DNA of 64,000 bases, taken from positions 124,001 to 188,000 of the forward strand of contig NKIH01000002.1 of assembly GCA_002255925.1 (NCBI GenBank), in the 5' to 3' direction. Of the stretch, positions 17,021 to 25,484 are shown piece by piece. A model generated the notes under the pieces. The model ran no database searches. It was not told the origin of the DNA and saw only the letters and a program-made list of their open reading frames with translations. The DNA comes from Burkholderiales bacterium PBB6 (lineage in GTDB: Bacteria; Pseudomonadota; Gammaproteobacteria; Burkholderiales; Burkholderiaceae_C). The first letter of the stretch is position 1; each line of letters starts with the position of its first letter. Position numbers and translations under genes: made by a program.

Positions 17021-18025
17021 ATGAACCAGCAAATTCTTTCCCAGGATGAAGTGGATGCCCTGCTGCAGGGCATCACCGGCGAGAGCCAGAAGCTCGAGCA
17101 GGAAGAAGCGCCCACGGGCGGCATCCGCACGTACGACCTGGCCAGCCAGGAGCGCATCGTCCGGGGCCGCATGCCGACGATGGAAATCATCGGCGAGCGC
17201 TTTGCACGCAACATCCGCGTGGGCCTGTTCAACCTCATCCGCAAGAGCCCGGAAGTCTCGATCGGCGGCATCAAGGTGCAGAAGTACAGCGCCTTCCTGC
17301 GAGAGATCGTGGTGCCCACCAACTTCAACATCGTCCAGGTGCGACCGCTGCGCGGCTCGGGCCTGATCGTGTGTGATCCGAGCATCGTGTTCGCCGTCAT
17401 CGACTCGCTGTTCGGCGGCGCCGGCAAGTTCCACACCCGCATTGAAGGCCGTGATTTTTCGGCCACCGAGCAGCGCGTCATCCAGCGCCTGGTCGAGACC
17501 ATCATCACCGAGTACAAGCGGGCCTGGCACGGCATCTATCCGCTGGAGCTGGAATACCAGCGCTCGGAGATGCAGCCCCAGTTCGCCAACATCGCCACGC
17601 CGAGCGAAATCGTGGTGGCCACCTCGTTCACGCTGGAAATCGGCGACACCTCGGGCTCGGTGCACTTCTGCATTCCGTACTCGACGCTGGAGCCCATCCG
17701 CGACGTGCTGTATTCGTCGATGCAGGGCGACTCCGTCGAGCCTGACCACCGCTGGATCACCTTGCTGAAAGAGCAGATCCAGTCGGCTGAAGTGGACCTG
17801 GTGGCCGAGCTGGGCACCGCCCCGGCCACGGTGGAGCAGCTGCTGGCGCTGAAGCCCGGCGACTTCATCGAGCTCGACCTCGAACCCATGATCCAGGCCA
17901 AGGTGGACGGTGTACCCGTGTTTGACTGCCACTACGGCACCTCCGATGGCAACTACGCCATCAAGATCGATCGCATGCTGACCGGCTCGACCCTGAGCTG
18001 GCTGGGAGATACCAATGCCCAATGA
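17021..18025 (+). CDS. fliM: Flagellar motor switch protein FliM
   Basis: A 334-residue C-ring protein. The CheY-binding N-terminal peptide LSQDEVDALLQGI is intact, so phospho-CheY control of rotation is expected even though no che gene is in the window. The CheC-like middle domain contains LFGGAGKFHTRIEGRDFSAT, and the C-terminal SpoA domain includes LLALKPGDFIELDLEPMI. The last 11 bases overlap the fliN start. Confidence 0.97.
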   Translation: MNQQILSQDEVDALLQGITGESQKLEQEEAPTGGIRTYDLASQERIVRGRMPTMEIIGERFARNIRVGLFNLIRKSPEVSIGGIKVQKYSAFLREIVVPTNFNIVQVRPLRGSGLIVCDPSIVFAVIDSLFGGAGKFHTRIEGRDFSATEQRVIQRLVETIITEYKRAWHGIYPLELEYQRSEMQPQFANIATPSEIVVATSFTLEIGDTSGSVHFCIPYSTLEPIRDVLYSSMQGDSVEPDHRWITLLKEQIQSAEVDLVAELGTAPATVEQLLALKPGDFIELDLEPMIQAKVDGVPVFDCHYGTSDGNYAIKIDRMLTGSTLSWLGDTNAQ

Positions 18026-18452
18026 CGCCGCACCTTCCGAACAAGACGACATGGCCGATGCCTGGGCCGCGGCCCTGGCTGAATCCAAGGGCCCGGACGC
18101 GGCTAGTGAAGTGGCCGCCCCGGCCGAGCAGGTGTCGCCGGCTTCGTTCACCAACTTCTCGCCCACCGGCGTGAGCGCGGGCAACGCCAACGACATCAAC
18201 ATGATCCTGGACATTCCTGTCCAGCTGACGGTGGAGTTGGGCCGCACCCGCATCCCGATCAAGAACATCCTCCAACTGGCCCAGGGCTCGGTGGTGGAGC
18301 TCGACGCACTGGCCGGTGAGCCGATGGATGTGCTGGTCAATGGCTTCCTCATCGCCCAGGGCGAGGTGGTGGTGGTGAATGACAAGTTCGGTATCCGCCT
18401 GACCGACATCGTCACGCCGAGCGAGCGCATGCGCCGCCTGAGCCGGCTGTGA
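18015..18452 (+). CDS. fliN: Flagellar motor switch protein FliN
   Basis: A 145-residue C-ring protein that also docks the FliH-FliI complex. The N-terminal 60 residues are variable. The SpoA domain fills about 63-143 (ILDIPVQLTVELGRTRIPIK, then GEVVVVNDKFGIRLTDIV) and ends PSERMRRLSRL. It overlaps fliM by 11 bases and is followed by fliO. Confidence 0.97.
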   Translation: MPNDAAPSEQDDMADAWAAALAESKGPDAASEVAAPAEQVSPASFTNFSPTGVSAGNANDINMILDIPVQLTVELGRTRIPIKNILQLAQGSVVELDALAGEPMDVLVNGFLIAQGEVVVVNDKFGIRLTDIVTPSERMRRLSRL

Positions 18453-18486
18453 TCTGTCTGCTGCGTTTGAACTCTGAAAGCTTCGA

Positions 18487-18855
18487 ATGAACTTCTCTTC
18501 GCTGACCCCGCTGCTCGCCCTGGTGGCCGTGGTGCTGGCCATTCCGGCCGTGCTGTGGCTGCTGCGCCGCGGCGGCCTGGGCGGCCCGGGCCAGGCCGGC
18601 TTGCTGCGCCATGTGGCCAGCCTGTCGCTGTCGCCCTCACAACGCGTGGTGATCGTCGAGCTCAACACCGGTCCTGCCGGCCAGTGGCTGGTGCTGGGCG
18701 TCAGCCCCGACCGCATCACCAACCTGACCACGCTGGCCGCACCCGACCAGGTGCCCGAAGCGCTGCGCAGCCCGCATGCCGACCCGGTGCAGCAACTCAT
18801 CCACCGCTGGCGCACCAGCAACCACCCCGGGGGCGCAAATGACGACGCGCGCTGA
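18487..18855 (+). CDS. fliO: Flagellar biosynthesis protein FliO
   Basis: A 122-residue membrane protein that helps assemble the FliP ring. There is one N-terminal membrane segment ([20 protein letters not shown]). A cytosolic domain with [18 protein letters not shown] and [18 protein letters not shown] follows, the usual FliO pattern. FliO is poorly conserved, but position between fliN and fliP makes the call firm. It overlaps fliP by 17 bases. Confidence 0.9.
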   Translation: MNFSSLTPLLALVAVVLAIPAVLWLLRRGGLGGPGQAGLLRHVASLSLSPSQRVVIVELNTGPAGQWLVLGVSPDRITNLTTLAAPDQVPEALRSPHADPVQQLIHRWRTSNHPGGANDDAR

Positions 18856-19639
18856 CACCGTGAAGACCACCGGACACATCGCCCGCGGCCTGGCTGTGGT
18901 GGCGCTCGCCGCCGTGGCCGTGGCCTTGCCGCTGCACGCCGGTGCACAGCCTGTTCCGCCAAGCGGGCCGGTGCTGCCCTTGATGGTGGGGCAGGGCGCC
19001 GGTGGCAACAGCTACTCGGTGCCGGTGCAGACGCTGTTGTTCTTCACGGCGCTGTCCTTCCTGCCCGCGGTGCTGCTGCTGATGACGGGCTTCACCCGCA
19101 TCGTCATCGTGCTGTCGCTGCTGCGCCAGGCCATGGGCACGCAGGCCGCGCCGCCCAACCAGGTCATCATCGGCCTGAGCCTGTTCCTGACCTTCTTCGT
19201 CATGTCGCCCACGCTGGACAAGGTGTATGAAACCGCCTGGGCGCCGTACTCGACCAACCAGATCGACTTCACCGAAGCGCTCAAGCGCGGTGAGGGGCCG
19301 ATGCGCACCTTCATGCTCAAGCAGACGCGCCAGTCGGATGTGCAGCTGTTCGCCTCGCTGGCCAAGCTCGACCCCGCCGTGAAGGGCGAGGACGTGCCGC
19401 TGAAGGTGCTGGTGCCGGCCTTCGTGACGAGCGAGCTGAAGACCGCTTTCCAGATCGGCTTCCTGATCTTCATTCCCTTCCTGATCATCGACATGATCGT
19501 GGCCAGCGTGCTGATGTCGCTGGGCATGATGATGCTGTCACCCGTGCTGGTGGCGCTGCCCTTCAAGCTCATGCTGTTCGTGCTGGCCGATGGCTGGAAC
19601 CTGCTGCTGGGCTCGCTGGCCGCCAGCTTTGCCACCTGA
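18839..19639 (+). CDS. fliP: Flagellar type III export gate protein FliP
   Basis: A 266-residue core component of the export gate. It has a cleavable-looking signal sequence ([20 protein letters not shown]), as is common for FliP. The conserved core follows: [18 protein letters not shown], then [20 protein letters not shown]. The C-terminal block includes [20 protein letters not shown] and [20 protein letters not shown]. The ATG lies inside the fliO end; a longer upstream frame was rejected because it lacks a signal sequence start. Confidence 0.96.
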   Translation: MTTRADTVKTTGHIARGLAVVALAAVAVALPLHAGAQPVPPSGPVLPLMVGQGAGGNSYSVPVQTLLFFTALSFLPAVLLLMTGFTRIVIVLSLLRQAMGTQAAPPNQVIIGLSLFLTFFVMSPTLDKVYETAWAPYSTNQIDFTEALKRGEGPMRTFMLKQTRQSDVQLFASLAKLDPAVKGEDVPLKVLVPAFVTSELKTAFQIGFLIFIPFLIIDMIVASVLMSLGMMMLSPVLVALPFKLMLFVLADGWNLLLGSLAASFAT

Positions 19640-19654
19640 CGAGACGAGGCCCGC

Positions 19655-19927
19655 ATGGATTCCTCCCAAGTGTTCACCATCGGCCAGCATGGCCTGTGGA
19701 TGTTGTTGACGGTGTCGGCCCCGATGCTGATTGCGGTGCTGGTGGTGGGGGTGCTGGTCAGCATCTTCCAGGCCGCCACCCAGATCAACGAAGCCACGCT
19801 GACGTTCGTGCCCAAGCTGGTGTCGGCGGTGGCGGTGATGGCCATTGCCGGCCCGTGGATGATGACCACGCTGATCGATTACCTGCGCAGCATGCTGCTG
19901 TCGATCCCGACGGCCGCGGCCGGCTGA
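19655..19927 (+). CDS. fliQ: Flagellar export gate protein FliQ
   Basis: A 90-residue, two-helix membrane protein of the export gate. The first segment is LLTVSAPMLIAVLVVGVLVS, then QAATQINEATLTFVPKL, the invariant loop, then the second helix MAIAGPWMMTTLIDYLRSML. It lies 15 bases after fliP and 20 bases before the GTG start of fliR. Confidence 0.96.
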   Translation: MDSSQVFTIGQHGLWMLLTVSAPMLIAVLVVGVLVSIFQAATQINEATLTFVPKLVSAVAVMAIAGPWMMTTLIDYLRSMLLSIPTAAAG

Positions 19928-19947
19928 ACCAGCGAAGGCCGCGCCGG

Positions 19948-20712
19948 GTGATCACGATTTCCGAAGCCCAGTTGCTGGCCTGGATCACGCCGGTGATCTG
20001 GCCCTTCCTGCGGGTGCTGGCGCTGTTCCAGACCATGCCGGTGCTGGGCCAGCGCACGGTGCCGGCGCGGGTGCGCATCTGCCTCTCGATGCTGGTGGCC
20101 TTGTCGGCTTCCGGCCTGGTGCCGCCGATTGAGTCGGTGCCGCTCGATTCCGCCGTGGCCGTGCTGCTGGCGGTGCAGCAGGTGCTGATCGGCGTGACGA
20201 TCGGCTTTGCGGTGCGGCTGGTGTTCGCGGCGGTCGAATTCGCTGGCGAGATTGCCGGCCTGCAGATGGGCATGAACTTTTCGGGCTTCTTCGATCCGAT
20301 CTCGGCCACGCAGGCCACGGCCTCCAGCCGCTTCTTCGGCACGCTGGTGGCGTTCCTGTTCATCGTGGTGAATGGCCACCTCACGGTCATCCAGGCTGTG
20401 GTGCAAAGCCTGATCGCCTTCCCGGTGTCGCCTGAGCCCTTCGCGTTCCTGAAGGCCACGATGCCCCACCAGTGGGGCGCGCAGATCTTCAGCATGGGCT
20501 TGTGGATCGCGATGCCGATGATCGCCATGCTGCTGTTCGTCAACCTGGTGCTGGGCGTGATCTCACGCGTGGCACCGCAATCCAACATCTTCTCGCTGGG
20601 CTTTCCCATCACCATGGGCGTGGGCCTGGTCGGCATGATGGCCATGCTGCCGATGATGCAGACACCGTTCATCGTGACGCTGGAGAAGATGCTGAAGATC
20701 TTCCAGCCATGA
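19948..20712 (+). CDS. fliR: Flagellar export gate protein FliR
   Basis: A 254-residue gate protein. It starts with GTG and reads ITISEAQLLAWITPVIWPFL. The family block VEFAGEIAGLQMGMNFSGFF is present, and the chain has six or so hydrophobic segments ending FIVTLEKMLKIFQP. The ORF could extend upstream to 19696, but that would overlap fliQ fully and lacks a FliR-like N-terminus. Its stop overlaps the next start by 4 bases, coupling it to the receiver-TPR gene. Confidence 0.95.
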   Translation: MITISEAQLLAWITPVIWPFLRVLALFQTMPVLGQRTVPARVRICLSMLVALSASGLVPPIESVPLDSAVAVLLAVQQVLIGVTIGFAVRLVFAAVEFAGEIAGLQMGMNFSGFFDPISATQATASSRFFGTLVAFLFIVVNGHLTVIQAVVQSLIAFPVSPEPFAFLKATMPHQWGAQIFSMGLWIAMPMIAMLLFVNLVLGVISRVAPQSNIFSLGFPITMGVGLVGMMAMLPMMQTPFIVTLEKMLKIFQP

Positions 20713-22409
20713 CCGACCTGCGCGGCTGCTCCGCCCTGATCATTGATTCCAGCCCGACCTCCCGCAGCGTGATGGCCACGCAACTCCGCGAGTTCGGCAT
20801 GGCCCAGGCCGCCCAGTGCGGCCGGGCCAGCGAAGCGCGCAAGCTGCTGGAGCGACACACCTACGACGTGGTGCTCTGCGAGATGGATTTCCAGAGCGTG
20901 AACGTGGGTGATGGCTCACGCGCGCAAAGCGGGCCCGAGCTGCTGGACGAGCTGCGCCGCGCCAACCTGCTGCCGTGGTCCACCGTGTTCATCATGGTGA
21001 CTGGTGAGCGCACGTATGCCAAGGTGGCCGAGGCCGCCGAATCCGCGCTCGACAGCTACCTGATCAAGCCTTTCACAGCCCAGGCGCTGCAAGACCGGGT
21101 GGCCCAGTCGCGCCGTCGCAAGCAGGCGCTGGAGCCCATCTATGCCGCGGTCGACAAGGGCGACTTCGAGCAGGCCGCCAAGCTGTGCACGGTGTGTTTC
21201 CACGCGCGGGCGCCGTACTGGCTGTATGCCGCGCGCCTGGGCGCCGAGCTGCTGCTGCGGCTGGACATGCACGCCGCCGCCCGCCACCTGCTGGACGAAG
21301 TGGTGAAGCACCAGGCCTTGCCGTGGGCGCGCCTGGGCATTGCCCGCGCCCAGCTGGGCCAGCAACAAGTGACGCCCGCATTGCGCACGCTCGAAAGCCT
21401 GATCGCCGCGGAGCCGACCTTTGCCGATGCCTACGACGTGATGGGCCGCACCCAGATGGCCATGGGCCAGATCGATGCGGCCGTGGCCACCTACCAGCGC
21501 GCCGCAGACCTGACCCCGGGGGCCATTCGTCGCCAGCAGAAGCTCGGCATGCTCGCCTTCTACAACGGCGATCTGGAGACAGCGGCCAAGTCGCTGGACA
21601 AGGCCGTGGTGCTGGGCCAGGACTCCAAGCTGTTCGACCTGCAGGTGCTGGTGCTGCTGGCCGTCGTGCGGTTTCGCCAGCGTGATGCCAAGGGCCTGTC
21701 GCGCTGCAAGACCGAATTGCAGCGCGTGCTGGACCGCGTGCCGGGCAGCCCGCGCCTGCAGCGCTTCCGTAGCGTGATGGAGGTGCTGGACCTGATGCTG
21801 CAACGCCAGGTGGGCCAGGTGATCGAACGCCTGAAGCGCATGTCAGCGGAGATCCACGCGCCCGATTTCGACATCGAGGCGGCCTGCAACCTGCTCAGCC
21901 TGCTGGCACAGCTGGCCGAGGCCGAGCTGACCCTGCCCGATGCCGAGTTGTGGGTGCAGCGCATTGCTCGCCGCTTTGTTGGTGCGCGCGGCATCACCGA
22001 GCTGCTGGTGACGGTGTCGCAATCGCACCCGCCGCATGCGGAAGTGATGCGGATCGAGCACCAGCACATTGCCACGCTGTCCGAGAAGGCCATGATGTTC
22101 AGCATCTCCGGCGCGCCTGAGCGTGCGGTGGCTGCCATGCTGGCGCACGGCCGCAGCACGCTGAACCTGAAGTTCCTGGAAACCGCGCAGGGTCTGATCA
22201 ACAACTACGCTGACGCCCTGCCTGATCTGCCCGCCTTGCAGCAGGAGTTGCAGGCGGTGCGGCAGCAGGCCGGACAGCGCCCGAGCACCGCTGTGCCCGT
22301 GGGCCTGGACGATGATGGGGCAGGGCGCCTGCGCTTGCGCACCAAGAGCCCGACCCACCGCCGCCAGGTGGGCAGGCCGCCCACCGCCATCCCGGCGGCA
22401 GCGGCCTGA
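20709..22409 (+). CDS. Receiver-TPR protein with altered phospho-acceptor site
   Basis: A 566-residue soluble protein with an N-terminal CheY-like receiver (about 8-130) and a long TPR-like helical region (about 140-500, for example FADAYDVMGRTQMAMGQIDA). In the receiver, ALIIDSSPTSR aligns with the acidic pocket of CheY, so one of the two acidic residues is Ser. YDVVLCEMDF places Glu58 where Asp57 of CheY should be, without a gap. The Lys of LIKPF and the Thr of MVTG remain. It may be locked in one state or act as a scaffold (inference). It starts within the fliR stop (ATGA), so it belongs to the fliLMNOPQR transcript. No specific named family is recognised. Confidence 0.8.
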   Translation: MTDLRGCSALIIDSSPTSRSVMATQLREFGMAQAAQCGRASEARKLLERHTYDVVLCEMDFQSVNVGDGSRAQSGPELLDELRRANLLPWSTVFIMVTGERTYAKVAEAAESALDSYLIKPFTAQALQDRVAQSRRRKQALEPIYAAVDKGDFEQAAKLCTVCFHARAPYWLYAARLGAELLLRLDMHAAARHLLDEVVKHQALPWARLGIARAQLGQQQVTPALRTLESLIAAEPTFADAYDVMGRTQMAMGQIDAAVATYQRAADLTPGAIRRQQKLGMLAFYNGDLETAAKSLDKAVVLGQDSKLFDLQVLVLLAVVRFRQRDAKGLSRCKTELQRVLDRVPGSPRLQRFRSVMEVLDLMLQRQVGQVIERLKRMSAEIHAPDFDIEAACNLLSLLAQLAEAELTLPDAELWVQRIARRFVGARGITELLVTVSQSHPPHAEVMRIEHQHIATLSEKAMMFSISGAPERAVAAMLAHGRSTLNLKFLETAQGLINNYADALPDLPALQQELQAVRQQAGQRPSTAVPVGLDDDGAGRLRLRTKSPTHRRQVGRPPTAIPAAAA

Positions 22410-22422
22410 AGCCCTCACCCGA

Positions 22423-24099
22423 TCAGGGTGCGGGGGCCGGTGCCGACGGGCGTGCCGGGGTCTGGCTGGCGGTGGTCACCTGCACCACGCCATTGCGCAC
22501 TTGCCAGGCGCTGGACATGTGCTGCGCCGAGCTGATGCTGGTCACGGTGTCGAGGTGCCAGTACTCGGTCACCACGCGGTCGCGGTTGATGTCGAGCAGC
22601 ATGTAGCCGCGCTGGTTCAGATCGACATACTTGAAGTGCGGGTTCTGGCTCTTCAGGTACGCGGCCGTGCTGCCTTGCGGGTCATTCACACCGGGTGACG
22701 TGACGGACGTGCCGACAAACTCGACCGCCAGTGCGCCCTGGCCGGTGGCCGGGTTGTAGCCGCCGGTGGTCACGTCGGCGTTGTTCGGATCTTGCGTGAG
22801 CTCAGCCACCCACGAGCTGTGGATGTCGCCGGTCAGCACCACCAGGTTGCCGATGGGGGCGCCACCGTCGCTGCCCTTGATGGCGGCGTAGATGCGGTCG
22901 CGGGCAGGCTGGTAGCCGTCCCACTGGTCAGAGTTCAGGAAGGCGCCGCCGCCGGCCGAATTTGGGGCGCCTTGGGCCTTCAGCTGCGCGAACATCACGC
23001 CCTGGCCCAGCAGCTTCCAGCGGGCCGGCGAGTTGCGCAGGCCCTTGATCAGCCACTTCTCTTGCGTATCGCCCAGCAGGGTGCGGGTCGGGTCGGTGAA
23101 CGGGCCGGCCTGCACAAACACCTTGCCCAGCGGTGAATCAATGGTCGCCGGCAATTGCTGGCTGCGGGCGCCGAGGCGCTCTTCCAGCATCGTCAGGTCG
23201 ACCAGGTCGCCGAACAGGAAACGGCGGTTGTCCTTGCGCGGGTCCTTCTTGCTGACCATGCGCACCGGCATCCACTCGAAGTAGGCCTGCAGGGCGGCAG
23301 CCACGCGGGCCGGCCATTCGCCTTCGGTGCCCGGGGTGTGGTTCTGGGCGCCGGCGTTGTAGGCGTCGTTGGCGGTTTCGTGGTCGTCCCAGATGGCAAC
23401 CATCGGGTGCTGGCGGTGCATTTCCTGGGCGTCGGCATCACGCTTGTACTGGGCGTGGCGCTGGCGATAGTCTTCCAGGCTGATGATTTCGTGCGCGGGC
23501 TCACACGCGCGCAGGCTGCCGTACTGGCCGCTGCCGTATTCGTATAGGTAGTCGCCCAGGTGCACGACCAGATCCAGGTCGGCGCGCTCGGCAATGCGGC
23601 GGTAGGCGTTGAAGTAGCCGTAGGCGAAGTTCGAGCAGCTGACCACGGCCATGCGGAGCTGGTCCACCGTGCCAACCGGCAGCGTGCGGGTGCGGCCGAT
23701 GGGCGAGACCGACTTGCCCACGCTGAAGGCGTAGTAGTAGGTGGTGCCAGGTTGCAGGCCGTCGACGTCGATCTTGACCGTGCAGTCCTGGCCCACGTCG
23801 GTGCGGGTGGTGCCGCTGCGCACGACTTGCGTCATGGCGGGGTCGAGGGCGACGGTGTAGTTCACGGCAAAGCGCTCACGCGGCTTGGTCAGCGTCACGC
23901 GGGTCCACAGGATGACGCGGTCGGACAGCGGATCACCACTGGCCACGCCATGCTGGAACTCGCCCTTGGCGGCATCAGCCGCGGTTGGCAGCAGCGGGCC
24001 AACAGCGGCCAGCGCCACGGCGGCGGCGCCAGAGCGCTTGAAAAAATCGCGACGATGCGGGCCCGGGCGGGCGGGTGGCAATTGGCTGGGGCGGCCCAT
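22423..24099 (-). CDS. phoD: Alkaline phosphatase D (PhoD family), Tat-exported
   Basis: A 558-residue metallophosphatase. The twin-arginine signal is visible: HRRDFFKR at 15-22, a hydrophobic stretch (SGAAAVALAAVGPLLP) and ADAA. The PhoD core includes GVASGDPLSDRVILWTRV, LDLVVHLGDYLYEYGSGQYG, AIWDDHETANDAYNAG and VLTGDIHSSWVAELTQD. AGGAG lies 5-6 bases before this ATG, which fixes the start; a longer frame upstream has no RBS or signal. It is monocistronic, points against its flagellar neighbours, and ends 13 bases from the receiver-TPR gene. A candidate Pho box precedes it. Confidence 0.95.
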   Translation of the reverse strand: MGRPSQLPPARPGPHRRDFFKRSGAAAVALAAVGPLLPTAADAAKGEFQHGVASGDPLSDRVILWTRVTLTKPRERFAVNYTVALDPAMTQVVRSGTTRTDVGQDCTVKIDVDGLQPGTTYYYAFSVGKSVSPIGRTRTLPVGTVDQLRMAVVSCSNFAYGYFNAYRRIAERADLDLVVHLGDYLYEYGSGQYGSLRACEPAHEIISLEDYRQRHAQYKRDADAQEMHRQHPMVAIWDDHETANDAYNAGAQNHTPGTEGEWPARVAAALQAYFEWMPVRMVSKKDPRKDNRRFLFGDLVDLTMLEERLGARSQQLPATIDSPLGKVFVQAGPFTDPTRTLLGDTQEKWLIKGLRNSPARWKLLGQGVMFAQLKAQGAPNSAGGGAFLNSDQWDGYQPARDRIYAAIKGSDGGAPIGNLVVLTGDIHSSWVAELTQDPNNADVTTGGYNPATGQGALAVEFVGTSVTSPGVNDPQGSTAAYLKSQNPHFKYVDLNQRGYMLLDINRDRVVTEYWHLDTVTSISSAQHMSSAWQVRNGVVQVTTASQTPARPSAPAPAP

Positions 24100-24150
24100 G
24101 GTGACTCCTGAGTATTCGGCTGTGGAAGCTCCGCAGGGTAGGTGCCTGCC

Positions 24151-24168
24151 AAGACAATTTGGTGACGA
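24151..24168 (-). promoter_or_regulatory. Candidate PhoB box of phoD
   Basis: Minus-strand TCGTCAC-CAAA-TTGTCTT, two 7-base half sites 11 bases apart as in the CTGTCAT-N4-CTGTCAT Pho box (9/14 matches). TACCCT follows 10 bases downstream as a possible -10. This is the same geometry as E. coli phoA. It ends about 50 bases before the phoD ATG. Confidence 0.45.
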
Positions 24169-24288
24169 AACGCATCTTGCTGTCACGGTCGGATACGCGG
24201 CACCCCTTGACCGCAGGGCGGCGTGGTGACGGTGAGTGGCAATTGGGGGGCCTTTGGCTGGCATGGCCACCAAGCCTGATCACCGGCT

Positions 24289-24328
24289 GTTTCACCCCTC
24301 TTTTCCCGCTCAAGTTTGGGCGACGCCC
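24289..24328 (+). promoter_or_regulatory. flhB leader elements, possible promoter
   Basis: Contains GTTTCACCCCTCTTTTC (24289-24305), similar to the fliL leader, then TCAAGTTT (24310-24317), identical in core to the sigma-28 -35 boxes, then GGGCGACGCCC (24318-24328). The matching -10 position (GGCAACAT, 24330-24337) is only 4/8 to GCCGATAA, so a sigma-28 promoter here would be weak. Confidence 0.35.
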
Positions 24329-24347
24329 GGGCAACATCGGCTTCAAC

Positions 24348-25484
24348 ATGGCTGATTCCGCCCAAGACCGCAACTTACCCGCTTCAGCGAAGAAGCAGCG
24401 CCGTGCCCGTGAGGACGGACAGCTGCCGCGTTCGCGTGATCTGGGTCACTTCACGGCCCTGGCCGTGGGCGGTGCCTTACTGATGACCAGCGCGCGGCCG
24501 GTGTCGGCCTGGCTGCAGAACCTGCTGGCCGATGCGCTGCGGTTCGACAACGCGGTGGTCACCAACCCGGCCACCATGGGTGAGCGGCTGACCGGCCTGT
24601 TTGGCCAGGCGCTGCTGTTCATCGTGCCGATGGGGCTGGTGATGATCGCGGTGGCGGTGCTCAGCGCCATGCTCACCGGCGGCTGGAATGTCAGCTTCAA
24701 GAGCCTGGGGCCGAACTTCTCGCGCTTCAACCCGATCACGGGCATTGGCCGCCTGTTCGACAAGCAGCACCTGATCGACGCGCTGAAGATGACCATCACC
24801 GCGCTGCTGCTGGGCACGGTGGGCTACTACTACTTCAAGGCGCACTTCGGTGATCTGGCGTCGCTGATGCTCTCGCCGCTGCCGGTGGCCGTGGACATGC
24901 TGGGCGGCACGATGGCGGGCGGCTTCGGCCTGCTGCTGCTGGTGCTGGGCGCCTGGGCCTTGATTGACGTGCCGCTGCAGCGCCACCTCTGGCTGGGCAA
25001 GCTGAAGATGACCCGCGAGGAAGTCAAGCAGGAGCACAAGGAAGCGGAAGGCAACCCCGAGGTCAAGGGCAAGATCAAGCAGCGCATGCGCGAGATGAGC
25101 CGCAAGCGCATGTTGGCCGCGGTGCCGCAGGCCGACCTGGTGGTGATGAACCCGACCCACTATGCCGTGGCCCTGAAGTACGACGACCAGCGCATGGGCG
25201 CACCGCGCGTGATTGCCAAGGGCAGTGATTTGCTGGCGCTGAAGATCCGTGATCTGGCGCGTGAATCGAAGGTGCCCGTGCTGCAGGCGCCGCCACTGGC
25301 CCGGGCCCTGTTCGCCCATGTGGAAGTTGACCAGGAAGTGCCCGCCGCGCTGTTCGCGGCCGTGGCCCAGGTGCTGGCCTGGGTGTATCAGTTGCGTGCT
25401 TCGCCCCGCCTGGCCTTGCCGGCCCCGGTGGTGGTGGTGCCGCCAGAGCTTGACCCCCACAACGTCCGTCCGAGTAGTCCATGA
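24348..25484 (+). CDS. flhB: Flagellar export switch protein FlhB
   Basis: A 378-residue membrane protein that switches export from hook to filament substrates. It starts MADSAQDRNLPASAKKQRRARE with the usual charged head, has four membrane segments (for example AMLTGGWNVSFKSL region and LGGTMAGGFGLLLLVLGAWA), and a cytosolic domain. The autocleavage motif NPTH is at residues 268-271 (VVMNPTHYAVALKY). The ORF can be read upstream to 24159, but that part is leader. The stop overlaps the flhA ATG by 4 bases. Confidence 0.96.
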   Translation: MADSAQDRNLPASAKKQRRAREDGQLPRSRDLGHFTALAVGGALLMTSARPVSAWLQNLLADALRFDNAVVTNPATMGERLTGLFGQALLFIVPMGLVMIAVAVLSAMLTGGWNVSFKSLGPNFSRFNPITGIGRLFDKQHLIDALKMTITALLLGTVGYYYFKAHFGDLASLMLSPLPVAVDMLGGTMAGGFGLLLLVLGAWALIDVPLQRHLWLGKLKMTREEVKQEHKEAEGNPEVKGKIKQRMREMSRKRMLAAVPQADLVVMNPTHYAVALKYDDQRMGAPRVIAKGSDLLALKIRDLARESKVPVLQAPPLARALFAHVEVDQEVPAALFAAVAQVLAWVYQLRASPRLALPAPVVVVPPELDPHNVRPSSP

